Virus record (IMG/VR): IMGVR_UViG_3300005613_004101
Span: 1 to 20,152 of that record
DNA from: a virus
DNA length: 20,152 nt
Strand: one strand, 5' to 3'
This document shows, in pieces, positions 1 to 6,805 of the stretch (position 1 is its first letter; the number at the start of each line of letters is the position of its first letter). Both the position numbers and the translations under genes were made by a program. The notes beneath the pieces were generated by a model that saw only the letters and a program-made list of their open reading frames with translations, was not told the origin of the DNA and made no database searches.

Positions 1-2
1 GT

Positions 3-206
3 GATAATACGTATCCAAATGATACTAATAATACTGAAAATATTGCTAAAAAATTAATAGAAAAAAAATATGGATATGTAATTCATGAGTTATCCTCAAA
101 TACTATTTCGAAACTACCTAAACATACTTTAATTGAGAATTACGTTTACTACCCTTATTTTGAAAAAAATATATATCAACTGAAAGAAAAAAATTATTTG
201 TGGTAA
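3..206 (+). CDS. C-terminal fragment of an unidentified protein (5' truncated)
   Basis: The frame reading through codons from base 3 stays open from the window edge to a TAA at 204-206, giving 67 residues that end in KNYLW. The fragment is rich in Asn, Lys and Tyr and shows no motif I recognise. The stop lies one base before the ATG of the fucose synthase gene, so it was probably the preceding cistron of the same operon. Its position suggests a sugar-related or methyltransferase-type function, but that is only inference from neighbours. The true start lies outside the window. Confidence 0.6.
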   Translation, partial: DNTYPNDTNNTENIAKKLIEKKYGYVIHELSSNTISKLPKHTLIENYVYYPYFEKNIYQLKEKNYLW

Positions 207-207
207 T

Positions 208-1104
208 ATGAGATTAATAACAGGGAATGGATTGGTTGGGTCGGCATTAAATGGTGATGTAAAAATTTCCTCACACCATTTTGATTTAAGAAACACAGAA
301 AGTGTTAAATCAATGTTTAAATTTTATCAACCAACAGAAGTTATACATACCGCAGCAAAGGTCGGAGGATTGGGTTCAAATATGAAATATAAAGGAGAAT
401 ACTTTTATGATAACATAATGATGAACACCAACGTAATTGAACAATCAAGAAAAAATGGTGTTAAGAAACTAGTTACATTCTTATCAACATGTGTGTTCCC
501 CGACAACGTAGAATATCCCCTCACAGAGGGAAAAATACACTTAGGTGAACCCCACACATCAAATAATGCATATGCTTACGCAAAACGAATGGCAGACGTT
601 CAAATCAGGGCGTATAGAGAACAATATGGACTTCAATATAAGTCAGTTATACCAACAAACATATATGGACCAAACGATAACTTCTCATTAGAACATGGTC
701 ACGTAATGCCGATGTTGATACATAAAATGTATTTGGCACAAAAAAATAATACCCCTTTTGAAGTATGGGGGTCAGGAAAACCATTAAGAGAATTCATTTA
801 TTCAAAAGACGTTGCAAGACTCACAGAATGGGTTTTGGAAGAATACAACGAAGATGAACCAATTATACTTACAACTTCACAAGAAATATCAATTAGAGAT
901 TTAGTTGATTTATTGGTAGAAGAGTTTAATTTTAAGGGTGAGGTAATATTTGATACAAGTAAACCTGAAGGTCAATTTAGAAAACCATCAGATAATTCAA
1001 AAATCAAACATTACTTACCTGGCTTTAAATTTACACCAATTGAGGTCGGAATTAAAGAAACGGTAAATTGGTTTATTGAAAATTATGAAACAACGAGAAG
1101 GTAA
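208..1104 (+). CDS. fcl: GDP-L-fucose synthase (GDP-4-keto-6-deoxy-D-mannose epimerase/reductase)
   Basis: This is an extended short-chain dehydrogenase/reductase that would convert GDP-4-keto-6-deoxymannose to GDP-L-fucose with NADPH. The N-terminal dinucleotide-binding loop is ITGNGLVG (residues 4-11). AAKVGGLGSN (49-58) matches the AAxVGGI signature of the family. LSTCVFP (92-98) carries the catalytic Ser93 and Cys95 equivalents, Tyr122-x3-Lys126 is the YxxxK pair, and His165 in GHVMP matches the substrate-contacting His. The protein is slightly shorter (298 aa) than bacterial versions (about 310-320 aa), with a minimal N-terminus, but no key residue is missing. The ATG at 208 sits directly after the upstream stop. 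The 3' end overlaps the dehydratase gene by 20 bases, and the two enzymes catalyse consecutive steps, which strongly supports the call. Confidence 0.93.
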   Translation: MRLITGNGLVGSALNGDVKISSHHFDLRNTESVKSMFKFYQPTEVIHTAAKVGGLGSNMKYKGEYFYDNIMMNTNVIEQSRKNGVKKLVTFLSTCVFPDNVEYPLTEGKIHLGEPHTSNNAYAYAKRMADVQIRAYREQYGLQYKSVIPTNIYGPNDNFSLEHGHVMPMLIHKMYLAQKNNTPFEVWGSGKPLREFIYSKDVARLTEWVLEEYNEDEPIILTTSQEISIRDLVDLLVEEFNFKGEVIFDTSKPEGQFRKPSDNSKIKHYLPGFKFTPIEVGIKETVNWFIENYETTRR

Positions 1105-2086
1105 AGTTGCCTTAATTACAGGTATTAACGGACAGGACGGTTCGTATTTAACAGAATTTTTATTAGAAAAAGGATATGAGGTATGGGGAACCGTTAAAAG
1201 AAATTCTGTTTCAGAAAATCAAACAAATAGATTAGGTGAAACATATTACCAAGTTAAAAATAATTTGGAATATGTTGATATGACAGATTTGTCATCATTA
1301 GTTAGAATAATTCAAAAATGTAAACCTGATGAAATATATAATCTTGCTGCACAATCTCACGTTAGAATATCTTTTGACCAGCCCATCTATACGGCAAATG
1401 TTACGGGTATCGGTGCTCTTAATCTCTTAGAGGCAGTAAAACTTATCGACCCCACCATCAAAGTTTATCAAGCATCATCTTCTGAAATGTTTGGTAACAA
1501 TATTGATGATGATGGATATCAGAGGGAGACAACCCCTATGAATCCAGTATCCCCCTATGGATGTTCAAAAGTATTTGCATATAACATCGGAAGAAACTAC
1601 CGCAATTCATATGGTATGTTTATCTCAAACGGAATTTTATTTAATCACGAATCACCAAGACGAGGTACCAACTTTGTCACCAATAAGGTTGTTAAAACTG
1701 CGGTGGAGATTAAGAAAGGGTTAAAAGATGAATTGGTATTGGGTAATATGGATGCCACAAGAGATTGGGGACACGCAAAGGACTATGTCGAGGCAATGTG
1801 GTTAATTCTACAACAAGACACACCAGATGACTTCGTATGTTCTACAGGGATATCACATTCGGTTAAGGATTTGGTAGAATATGTTTTTGGTAAATTAGAA
1901 TTGGATATTAATAAACATGTTAAAGTAAATGAAAAATATTTTAGACCTGAAGAGTTAAAAGACTTAAAAGGTGATAGTAGTAAATTAAGAAGTAAAACAG
2001 GATGGAAGCCTAATTATACATTTGAAAGTATGTTAGACGAGATGATTGATTATTGGATGAAACAATTACCGTCTTTAATTTATTAA
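1085..2086 (+). CDS. gmd: GDP-mannose 4,6-dehydratase
   Basis: Extended SDR enzyme that dehydrates GDP-D-mannose to GDP-4-keto-6-deoxy-D-mannose, the substrate of the upstream fucose synthase. Visible features are the NADP-binding loop TGINGQDG (12-19), NLAAQSHVRISFDQP (86-100), the active-site segment SSSEMFG (131-137, Ser/Glu), Tyr158-x3-Lys162, and the substrate-binding ESPRRGTNFVT stretch (189-199). I chose the ATG at 1085 (333 aa) rather than an in-frame TTG at 1076. The ATG places the glycine-rich loop at the usual distance from the N-terminus, and the other genes here start with ATG. The start lies inside fcl, so translation is probably coupled. All catalytic residues are present, and the length is slightly below the roughly 350-370 aa of cellular enzymes. 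Confidence 0.95.
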   Translation: MKQREGKVALITGINGQDGSYLTEFLLEKGYEVWGTVKRNSVSENQTNRLGETYYQVKNNLEYVDMTDLSSLVRIIQKCKPDEIYNLAAQSHVRISFDQPIYTANVTGIGALNLLEAVKLIDPTIKVYQASSSEMFGNNIDDDGYQRETTPMNPVSPYGCSKVFAYNIGRNYRNSYGMFISNGILFNHESPRRGTNFVTNKVVKTAVEIKKGLKDELVLGNMDATRDWGHAKDYVEAMWLILQQDTPDDFVCSTGISHSVKDLVEYVFGKLELDINKHVKVNEKYFRPEELKDLKGDSSKLRSKTGWKPNYTFESMLDEMIDYWMKQLPSLIY

Positions 2087-2096
2087 TAAAAAATTT

Positions 2097-2810
2097 ATGG
2101 CAAATAGAACTAGAAAAACTGAGGAGAACTCAAAGATGACTAAAAAAGATTTAATTAACAATATCATAGGAAAAAAACCAAGAAACAAATTTCTTTCAGA
2201 TAGTCAGAGAGAATATTATGATATTTTAAAAGAAAGTGAGATTACGGTATGTACGGGACCTGCGGGTGTTGGTAAATCGTATATCGCAATGAAAGCTGCG
2301 GTTGAACTTTTAATGGACCCTAAAAATTCTTATGAGAAAATTATTATTGTAAGACCTGCGGTTGAGGCAGAAGAAAAATTGGGTTCACTACCAGGGAATT
2401 TGGAAGAAAAGTTGGACCCTTATATTTTTCCATCGTATTACCTTTTGAATAAAATTATAGGTAAGGAAACAAGAGAAAAATTAAAAGATAATGACATTAT
2501 TGAAGTTTTTGCTCTCGCATATATGAGGGGTATGAACATCGATAATTCAATTCTAATCTTTGAGGAGGCACAGAACTCAACACCCTCACAGATGAAACTA
2601 CTATTGACAAGAATCGGGTTTAATAGTAAATTTTTCATATCAGGTGATATCGAACAAACCGACCGATATAAAGATAAAACGCAATCGGGACTTTATGATG
2701 CGGTAAATAGATTTCAAGAAATGGATGGTATTGGAACATATTCTTTTGAAAACAAAGATGTTATTAGAAATCCTTTGATTAGTAAGATTTTAAATAGATA
2801 CGACCAATGA
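2097..2810 (+). CDS. phoH: PhoH-family P-loop ATPase
   Basis: A 237-aa PhoH-like protein, a family very common in tailed phages of aquatic bacteria. The Walker A motif is GPAGVGKS (54-61). IIIVRPAVE (82-90) followed by a LGSLPG turn is characteristic of PhoH. Walker B is ILIFEEAQN (152-160), and SGDIEQTD (182-189) plus the C-terminal RNPLISKIL (224-232) complete the family pattern. The cellular homologue is a phosphate-starvation ATPase; the phage role is not settled, and related proteins are linked to RNA metabolism. The gene begins 10 bases after gmd and ends in an ATGA overlap with the next gene, so it belongs to the same transcript. Residues 1-30 are a basic, probably disordered extension. 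Confidence 0.95.
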   Translation: MANRTRKTEENSKMTKKDLINNIIGKKPRNKFLSDSQREYYDILKESEITVCTGPAGVGKSYIAMKAAVELLMDPKNSYEKIIIVRPAVEAEEKLGSLPGNLEEKLDPYIFPSYYLLNKIIGKETREKLKDNDIIEVFALAYMRGMNIDNSILIFEEAQNSTPSQMKLLLTRIGFNSKFFISGDIEQTDRYKDKTQSGLYDAVNRFQEMDGIGTYSFENKDVIRNPLISKILNRYDQ

Positions 2811-3460
2811 GAATAGCTTTTGATGTAAACGGAGTATTAAGGGACACTTTTTTAAAGTCAGAACAGATATATCAAAAATTTTATATTGATGAGTTTGACC
2901 AAGAAAAAACTTCATCTTTTAACGAAGAAACTGAAGAATTTGAGGAAGATAAAATCAATGATGAAGAATTTGAATATTCCCTTAATTTACCTGTTACTTC
3001 ATTAGATAATTTGGAGGAACATTTTAAGTTTCCAAATAAAGATGATTTATTTAATTTTTTCTATATCGATTTTCCGATGCAAATATTCGGACATGCACCA
3101 TCAGTTAGTGCAAACACATTCAACATATTAAATGAAATATATGAAGAACTAAGAGATGACCACGAGGTGTTGGTGGTGTCTGATGAAATACAAAAGTCAA
3201 AACCTGCAACACTATTTTTCTTATCCAAATATGGATGTTTGGTTGAAAAAATTAAATTCTATTCTAACATTACAATAAATGATATGTGGAATGAGGTGGA
3301 TATTCTTATTACCGCGAATCCAAATTTAATAAAAAATCCTTTACCAGGTAAAACTATTGTAAAATATGAGACATCTTATAATGAAGATGTAAAATCAGAT
3401 TACACAATAAAAAACCTTAAAGAGGTTAAGGATTTATATGAAAAACTAAAATTAAAGTGA
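2807..3460 (+). CDS. HAD-superfamily-like protein with degenerate active site
   Basis: The N-terminus, IAFDVNGVLRDT (3-14), lines up with HAD motif I (hhhDxDGxL), keeping nucleophile Asp6 but with Asn8 where the general acid/base Asp normally stands. VLVVSDEI (121-128) fits motif II with Ser125, and Lys130 or Lys132 could serve as the motif III lysine. VDILITANPN (164-173) occupies the motif IV position, but the usual metal-binding Asp residues are replaced by Thr169-Ala170. An acidic insert (about 30-60) sits where a cap domain would be. This is probably a phosphatase or nucleotidase relative that has lost, or strongly altered, catalysis. The start overlaps the phoH stop (ATGA). The fold assignment is moderately sure; a substrate cannot be inferred. 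Confidence 0.6.
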   Translation: MRIAFDVNGVLRDTFLKSEQIYQKFYIDEFDQEKTSSFNEETEEFEEDKINDEEFEYSLNLPVTSLDNLEEHFKFPNKDDLFNFFYIDFPMQIFGHAPSVSANTFNILNEIYEELRDDHEVLVVSDEIQKSKPATLFFLSKYGCLVEKIKFYSNITINDMWNEVDILITANPNLIKNPLPGKTIVKYETSYNEDVKSDYTIKNLKEVKDLYEKLKLK

Positions 3461-3759
3461 TGTTAGAAGTATTAGGGGAAAGTTATTACATAGATTTTGG
3501 TGAGTTGGAAAATATAATCAATATTCCAAAACCAGAAAAGAAAATTGAAATTGATAAAGAAGATGGTATTCTTGATGAAGAAGGTCAACATATTAGTATT
3601 GTAAAATACGAGACCATAAAAATGATGTTGGAGGTGGTTTTAACTGAAAGAGAAGAAATGGATGAAAATTTGGGCATACATAACTCAAAAAATTTAAGTC
3701 TTCCCTTTAAAATTGCTTTTAATACATTATTAAGATACAGCATAATTAAACATTTATAA
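3460..3759 (+). CDS. Small acidic protein of unknown function
   Basis: A 99-aa protein that I do not recognise. It opens with MLEVLGESYYIDFGELENII, has a charged middle (about 25-45) rich in Glu, Lys and Asp, and ends with an amphipathic segment FKIAFNTLLRYSIIKHL. No signal peptide or membrane helix is seen. I prefer the ATG at 3460, which overlaps the previous stop as TGATG, over the in-frame GTG at 3457; such stop-start overlaps recur through this operon and favour coupled translation. The next gene begins one base after its stop. Codon use resembles the neighbours, so the gene is likely real. Confidence 0.7.
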   Translation: MLEVLGESYYIDFGELENIINIPKPEKKIEIDKEDGILDEEGQHISIVKYETIKMMLEVVLTEREEMDENLGIHNSKNLSLPFKIAFNTLLRYSIIKHL

Positions 3760-3760
3760 C

Positions 3761-4825
3761 ATGGACGAACAATTATTAAAAAAAGTAGAGCAATCTATTC
3801 AAAATTTAGAGGATAAGTCCGTCAGGATTTATTTTTTGGTGCAAGACACCAAAGGAAACGCCAAGGCAGGTATTAGACATATCTATGAAATTGCTTTGAC
3901 ACTTAAAAATAATGGGTTTAACCCGATGATTATTCACGAAGGTAAGGAATACACTGGCGTTGGTGAATGGTTAGGTGAACAATATATGGAGTTACCACAC
4001 TTCTCAATCGAAGGCCAAAATCTACAGATTTCACCTGAAGATTTTATTGTGGTACCTGAAATCTACGGACACGTATTGGAGCAAGTATCAAATTTACCAT
4101 GTGGTAAAATTGTTATGTGCCAAGCTTACGACCATATGTTGGAGACATTACAACCAGGTAAAACATGGGCCGATTATGGTTTCTTAAAGGCAATTACAAC
4201 AAATGAAAAACAATTGGAATACATTAAATCGGTTATCAAAAATGTAACATTTGATATTATTGAACCTTTAATACCTGAAGTGTTTACTGCAAAAGAAAAA
4301 CCATCAAAACCAATTATCTCCATTCATACTCGTGAACAAAGAGATACGATGAAAATTATCAAAACTTTCTATTTGAAATACCCACAATTTAGATGGATTA
4401 CTTTCCGAGATATGAGAGGTTTGAACCAAGAAGAATTTTCTGAATATTTAAAAGATTCTTTTGTTTCAGTATGGGTTGATGATACATCAGGATTTGGAAC
4501 ATTCCCAATCGAATCTATGGCATGTAAAACACCTGTAATTGGTAAGGTACCAAACATGAAACCAGAATGGATGATGGAAGGAAATGGAGTATGGACTTAT
4601 GAGTTAAATCAGATACCTGATATTATTGCAGATTTCATTCAGAATTGGTTGGAGGATAATATCTCTGACGGTTTATATGAAGAAGGTTTAAATACCGCAT
4701 CTGCATTTCAAGACCGTACAGAATTTGAAAGTTCAGTGATTTCAACATTTGAATCATACTTGGATACAAGAAAAGAAACTTTTGTAATGCAAGTGGATAA
4801 ACTTAAAGTAACAGAAGAAAAATAA
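3761..4825 (+). CDS. GT-B fold glycosyltransferase (GT4-like)
   Basis: A 354-aa protein with two Rossmann-like halves. The N-terminal half has a first strand RIYFLVQD (22-29) and the loop GNAKAGIRHIYEIALTL (32-48), resembling the GG(I/V)xRhhhELAxxL acceptor-side segment of GT4 enzymes. The C-terminal half carries ISIHTRE (186-192) and the nucleotide-sugar motif GFGTFPIESMACKTPVIG (244-261), the equivalent of the GFGL-x-xxEAMAxGxPVI signature with the donor-binding Glu251. It probably transfers a sugar from an activated nucleotide donor. The gene lies one base after the preceding stop and six bases before a second glycosyltransferase, downstream of the GDP-fucose pair. A fucose or deoxyhexose donor is plausible but not shown by the sequence. 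Confidence 0.82.
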   Translation: MDEQLLKKVEQSIQNLEDKSVRIYFLVQDTKGNAKAGIRHIYEIALTLKNNGFNPMIIHEGKEYTGVGEWLGEQYMELPHFSIEGQNLQISPEDFIVVPEIYGHVLEQVSNLPCGKIVMCQAYDHMLETLQPGKTWADYGFLKAITTNEKQLEYIKSVIKNVTFDIIEPLIPEVFTAKEKPSKPIISIHTREQRDTMKIIKTFYLKYPQFRWITFRDMRGLNQEEFSEYLKDSFVSVWVDDTSGFGTFPIESMACKTPVIGKVPNMKPEWMMEGNGVWTYELNQIPDIIADFIQNWLEDNISDGLYEEGLNTASAFQDRTEFESSVISTFESYLDTRKETFVMQVDKLKVTEEK

Positions 4826-4831
4826 TAGAAG

Positions 4832-5638
4832 ATGGAAGATAAATTAAATGTATCAGTAATATTACCTGTTAACTCAACAAAATCTAAAGGGTTTGATGAG
4901 TATTTTAAAAACAGCATCATGTCTATTCAAAATCAAACAACACCTGTTGATGAGGTGGTTATTGTACACAGTGATGAAGAATCATTGGTATCATATTTGA
5001 ATGATTTTGAATTTAGCGGATTAACCGTAAATATGGTTAAAAACACAGGTAAAACAGATTTTAGTTCTCAAATTAACTTAGGTGTTGAGAACGCAAAAAA
5101 CGATTGGGTATCAATCTTAGAATTTGATGATGAATACGCAACAATATGGTTTAAGAATGTAAAAAGATATCTTGACGCGTATTCTGATGTTTATGGATTT
5201 TTACCTTTGGTTGTTGATGTTGATGAAAAAGGTACTTTCGCAGGATTTACCAACGAGGCAACATTCGCAGCGAATATGAACACAGAAATTGGTTATCTAA
5301 CCAATGAAGTCTTACTTAATTACCAAAACTTCCAAACAAGTGGTATGGTAGTTAAGAAATCATTATTTGAAGATTACGGAGGATTTAAACCGTCAATGAA
5401 ACTGACCTTTGTTTATGAGTTCCTACTCAGACTAACTTACAATTCAGTTAAGATTATGACAATTCCACGTATCGGTTATAAACATATGAATATGAGAGAA
5501 GGGTCCATTTTTTGGAATTACAAAAATGGTGAGAATAAGATAACTGAGGATGAAGTAGCATTTTGGATTGAGTCGGCAAAAAGAGAACACTTTTTTACTG
5601 AAGATAGGAACATAAAATATGAACCAGAAAATGCTTAA
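4832..5638 (+). CDS. GT-A fold glycosyltransferase (GT2-like)
   Basis: A 268-aa GT2-type enzyme. The first strand is NVSVILPVN (6-14), followed by IMSIQNQTTPVDEVVIVHSD (29-48), the classical SIlxQtxxxxEvIVVdD pattern. NTGKTDFSSQINLGVENAKN (71-90) matches the NxGxxxARNxGixxAxG segment. WVSILEFDDEY (92-102) contains the DXD-like metal/donor-binding site. A later segment, SGMVVKKSLFEDYGGF (residues about 170-186), is the usual acceptor-side region. No membrane helix is present, so the protein is soluble or peripheral. It directly follows the GT-B enzyme and overlaps the sigma factor gene through TAATG. Donor and acceptor are unknown. Confidence 0.85.
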   Translation: MEDKLNVSVILPVNSTKSKGFDEYFKNSIMSIQNQTTPVDEVVIVHSDEESLVSYLNDFEFSGLTVNMVKNTGKTDFSSQINLGVENAKNDWVSILEFDDEYATIWFKNVKRYLDAYSDVYGFLPLVVDVDEKGTFAGFTNEATFAANMNTEIGYLTNEVLLNYQNFQTSGMVVKKSLFEDYGGFKPSMKLTFVYEFLLRLTYNSVKIMTIPRIGYKHMNMREGSIFWNYKNGENKITEDEVAFWIESAKREHFFTEDRNIKYEPENA

Positions 5639-6399
5639 TGTTTACCGAATCTTTAAGTGGGCAATCTACACCGAATCAAGAAAAAGAAGTAAAGAGGAGA
5701 GGTAGAAAACCTAAAAATAATAATTATTTTGATGTGCGTGAGGAGACTGCGGTTAGAATGTTTTTAACCGCGTCTACCTACACGGAAAAAAACGAAATCT
5801 ACGATGAGTATTTGCGTGCACCTTTGGATAAGATGATTGAATCCATAATTCGTAGATACAAATTATATCGTAAAGATATGGATTTTCGTGAAATTCATCA
5901 TGATACTCATTCATTTTTAATAACAAAAGTAGACAAATTTAGACCAGCTAAAGGTAAAAAGGCATATTCTTATTTTGGTACTATATGTAAGAACTATTTA
6001 ATGGGTCAAATTATAAAAGACCAAAAAGAGCAAAATAGAAAGATTTCATATGAGGACATTACTTCTAAATTAGAAAATAGACCTGATATGATTTACTATA
6101 TTGAAAATGAAAAAATAGAACCAACAGAAGTTATTACAAAATTTATCGATGAACTAAATGAATATATTGAAAACAATGACTTAAACAATAACGAATTAAA
6201 ATTAGGTTATGCTTTGATGGAATTATTTGAAAATTATAATCAAATATTCATTGGTACCGATAACAATAAGTTCAATAAAAACATTATTCTTTTATCACTC
6301 AGAGAAATGACAAATATGTCAACAAAAGAAATCAGGACCTCAATGAAAAAATTTAAAAACCTTTATTACGAACTAACCAAGAGACTCAATAACCTTTAA
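5638..6399 (+). CDS. Late-transcription RNA polymerase sigma factor (T4 gp55-like)
   Basis: A 253-aa protein resembling the reduced phage late sigma factors. A basic N-terminus with RRGRKPK (20-26) is followed by a sigma-70 region-2-like core (about 55-130): an EYLRAPLDKMIESIIRRY helix, then KVDKFRPAKGKKAYSYFGTI (97-116). This core matches the KFDPxKGxxFxtYa element that binds the clamp helices and melts the -10 region. A helical C-terminal part (about 150-253) ends in a segment of region-4 type size, ALMELFENY to MSTKEIRTSMKKFKNLY, where a degenerate helix-turn-helix is possible. In T4, gp55 recognises TATAAATA with the sliding clamp and gp33. The recurring TATTTATA elements in this window are candidate targets. 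The ATG at 5638 overlaps the previous stop. Confidence 0.8.
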   Translation: MFTESLSGQSTPNQEKEVKRRGRKPKNNNYFDVREETAVRMFLTASTYTEKNEIYDEYLRAPLDKMIESIIRRYKLYRKDMDFREIHHDTHSFLITKVDKFRPAKGKKAYSYFGTICKNYLMGQIIKDQKEQNRKISYEDITSKLENRPDMIYYIENEKIEPTEVITKFIDELNEYIENNDLNNNELKLGYALMELFENYNQIFIGTDNNKFNKNIILLSLREMTNMSTKEIRTSMKKFKNLYYELTKRLNNL

Positions 6400-6414
6400 A
6401 AACTGAATATTAAA

Positions 6415-6422
6415 TATTTATA
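6415..6422 (+). promoter_or_regulatory. Putative late promoter element TATTTATA before the 125-aa gene
   Basis: The 8-mer TATTTATA followed by GTTATG lies in the 26-base gap after the sigma gene, only three bases before the ATG at 6426. It is one of four identical copies, all in intergenic space and all oriented alike to the downstream gene. If transcription starts 4-7 bases after the box, this mRNA would be leaderless. The promoter function is inferred from recurrence and position. Confidence 0.4.
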
Positions 6423-6425
6423 GTT

Positions 6426-6803
6426 ATGGCAAGACCTAAGAAAAAAGAAATCGTTTTAAGTAAAGACTCTGTTTTGGCTTTACTACAAGAAATCTACAAC
6501 GAGTTGGTGGAACAGAGAACTACTGCGGTTAGAATTCAAAACAAAATGCTTGCCATGTTAAAGGACCCTGAAGATATGACAGTTATTGGTCCTGTTATCA
6601 AAGAACAACAAAAAATAATAAACGATACCATCGAAAAGAAATTGTCATTATCTAAACTCCAATCCACAATATGGGAAAAATCTTCAAATCAAAATGAAGA
6701 ATCATTCAGTTTATCTGACATGGATGATGATGTCCTTCAAACATTAATACAAAAAGATTTAGATAACGACAAAGAAAAAGGTGATGGTTATAAATTAGAT
6801 TAA
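6426..6803 (+). CDS. Small helical protein of unknown function, MARPKK N-terminus
   Basis: A 125-aa protein that starts with MARPKKKE, a basic AT-hook-like stretch. It continues with predicted long helices (about 12-48 and 58-90, heptad-like Leu/Ile spacing), and ends with an acidic tail DMDDDVLQTLIQKDLDNDKEKG. I do not recognise a family. It is the first gene after the late sigma factor and sits three bases before the 654-aa virion-type protein gene, so a role in tail or baseplate assembly is plausible. The same MARPKK start occurs in the unrelated 14390 gene. Confidence 0.7.
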   Translation: MARPKKKEIVLSKDSVLALLQEIYNELVEQRTTAVRIQNKMLAMLKDPEDMTVIGPVIKEQQKIINDTIEKKLSLSKLQSTIWEKSSNQNEESFSLSDMDDDVLQTLIQKDLDNDKEKGDGYKLD

Positions 6804-6805
6804 CC

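Noticed and set aside
1076-1084. TTG start for the dehydratase gene nine bases upstream of the ATG
   Set aside because: The ATG at 1085 gives the normal distance to the glycine-rich loop, and no Shine-Dalgarno sequence favours the TTG. The same reasoning rejects the GTG at 3457 and the TTG at 13072, since the ATGs form stop-start overlaps.
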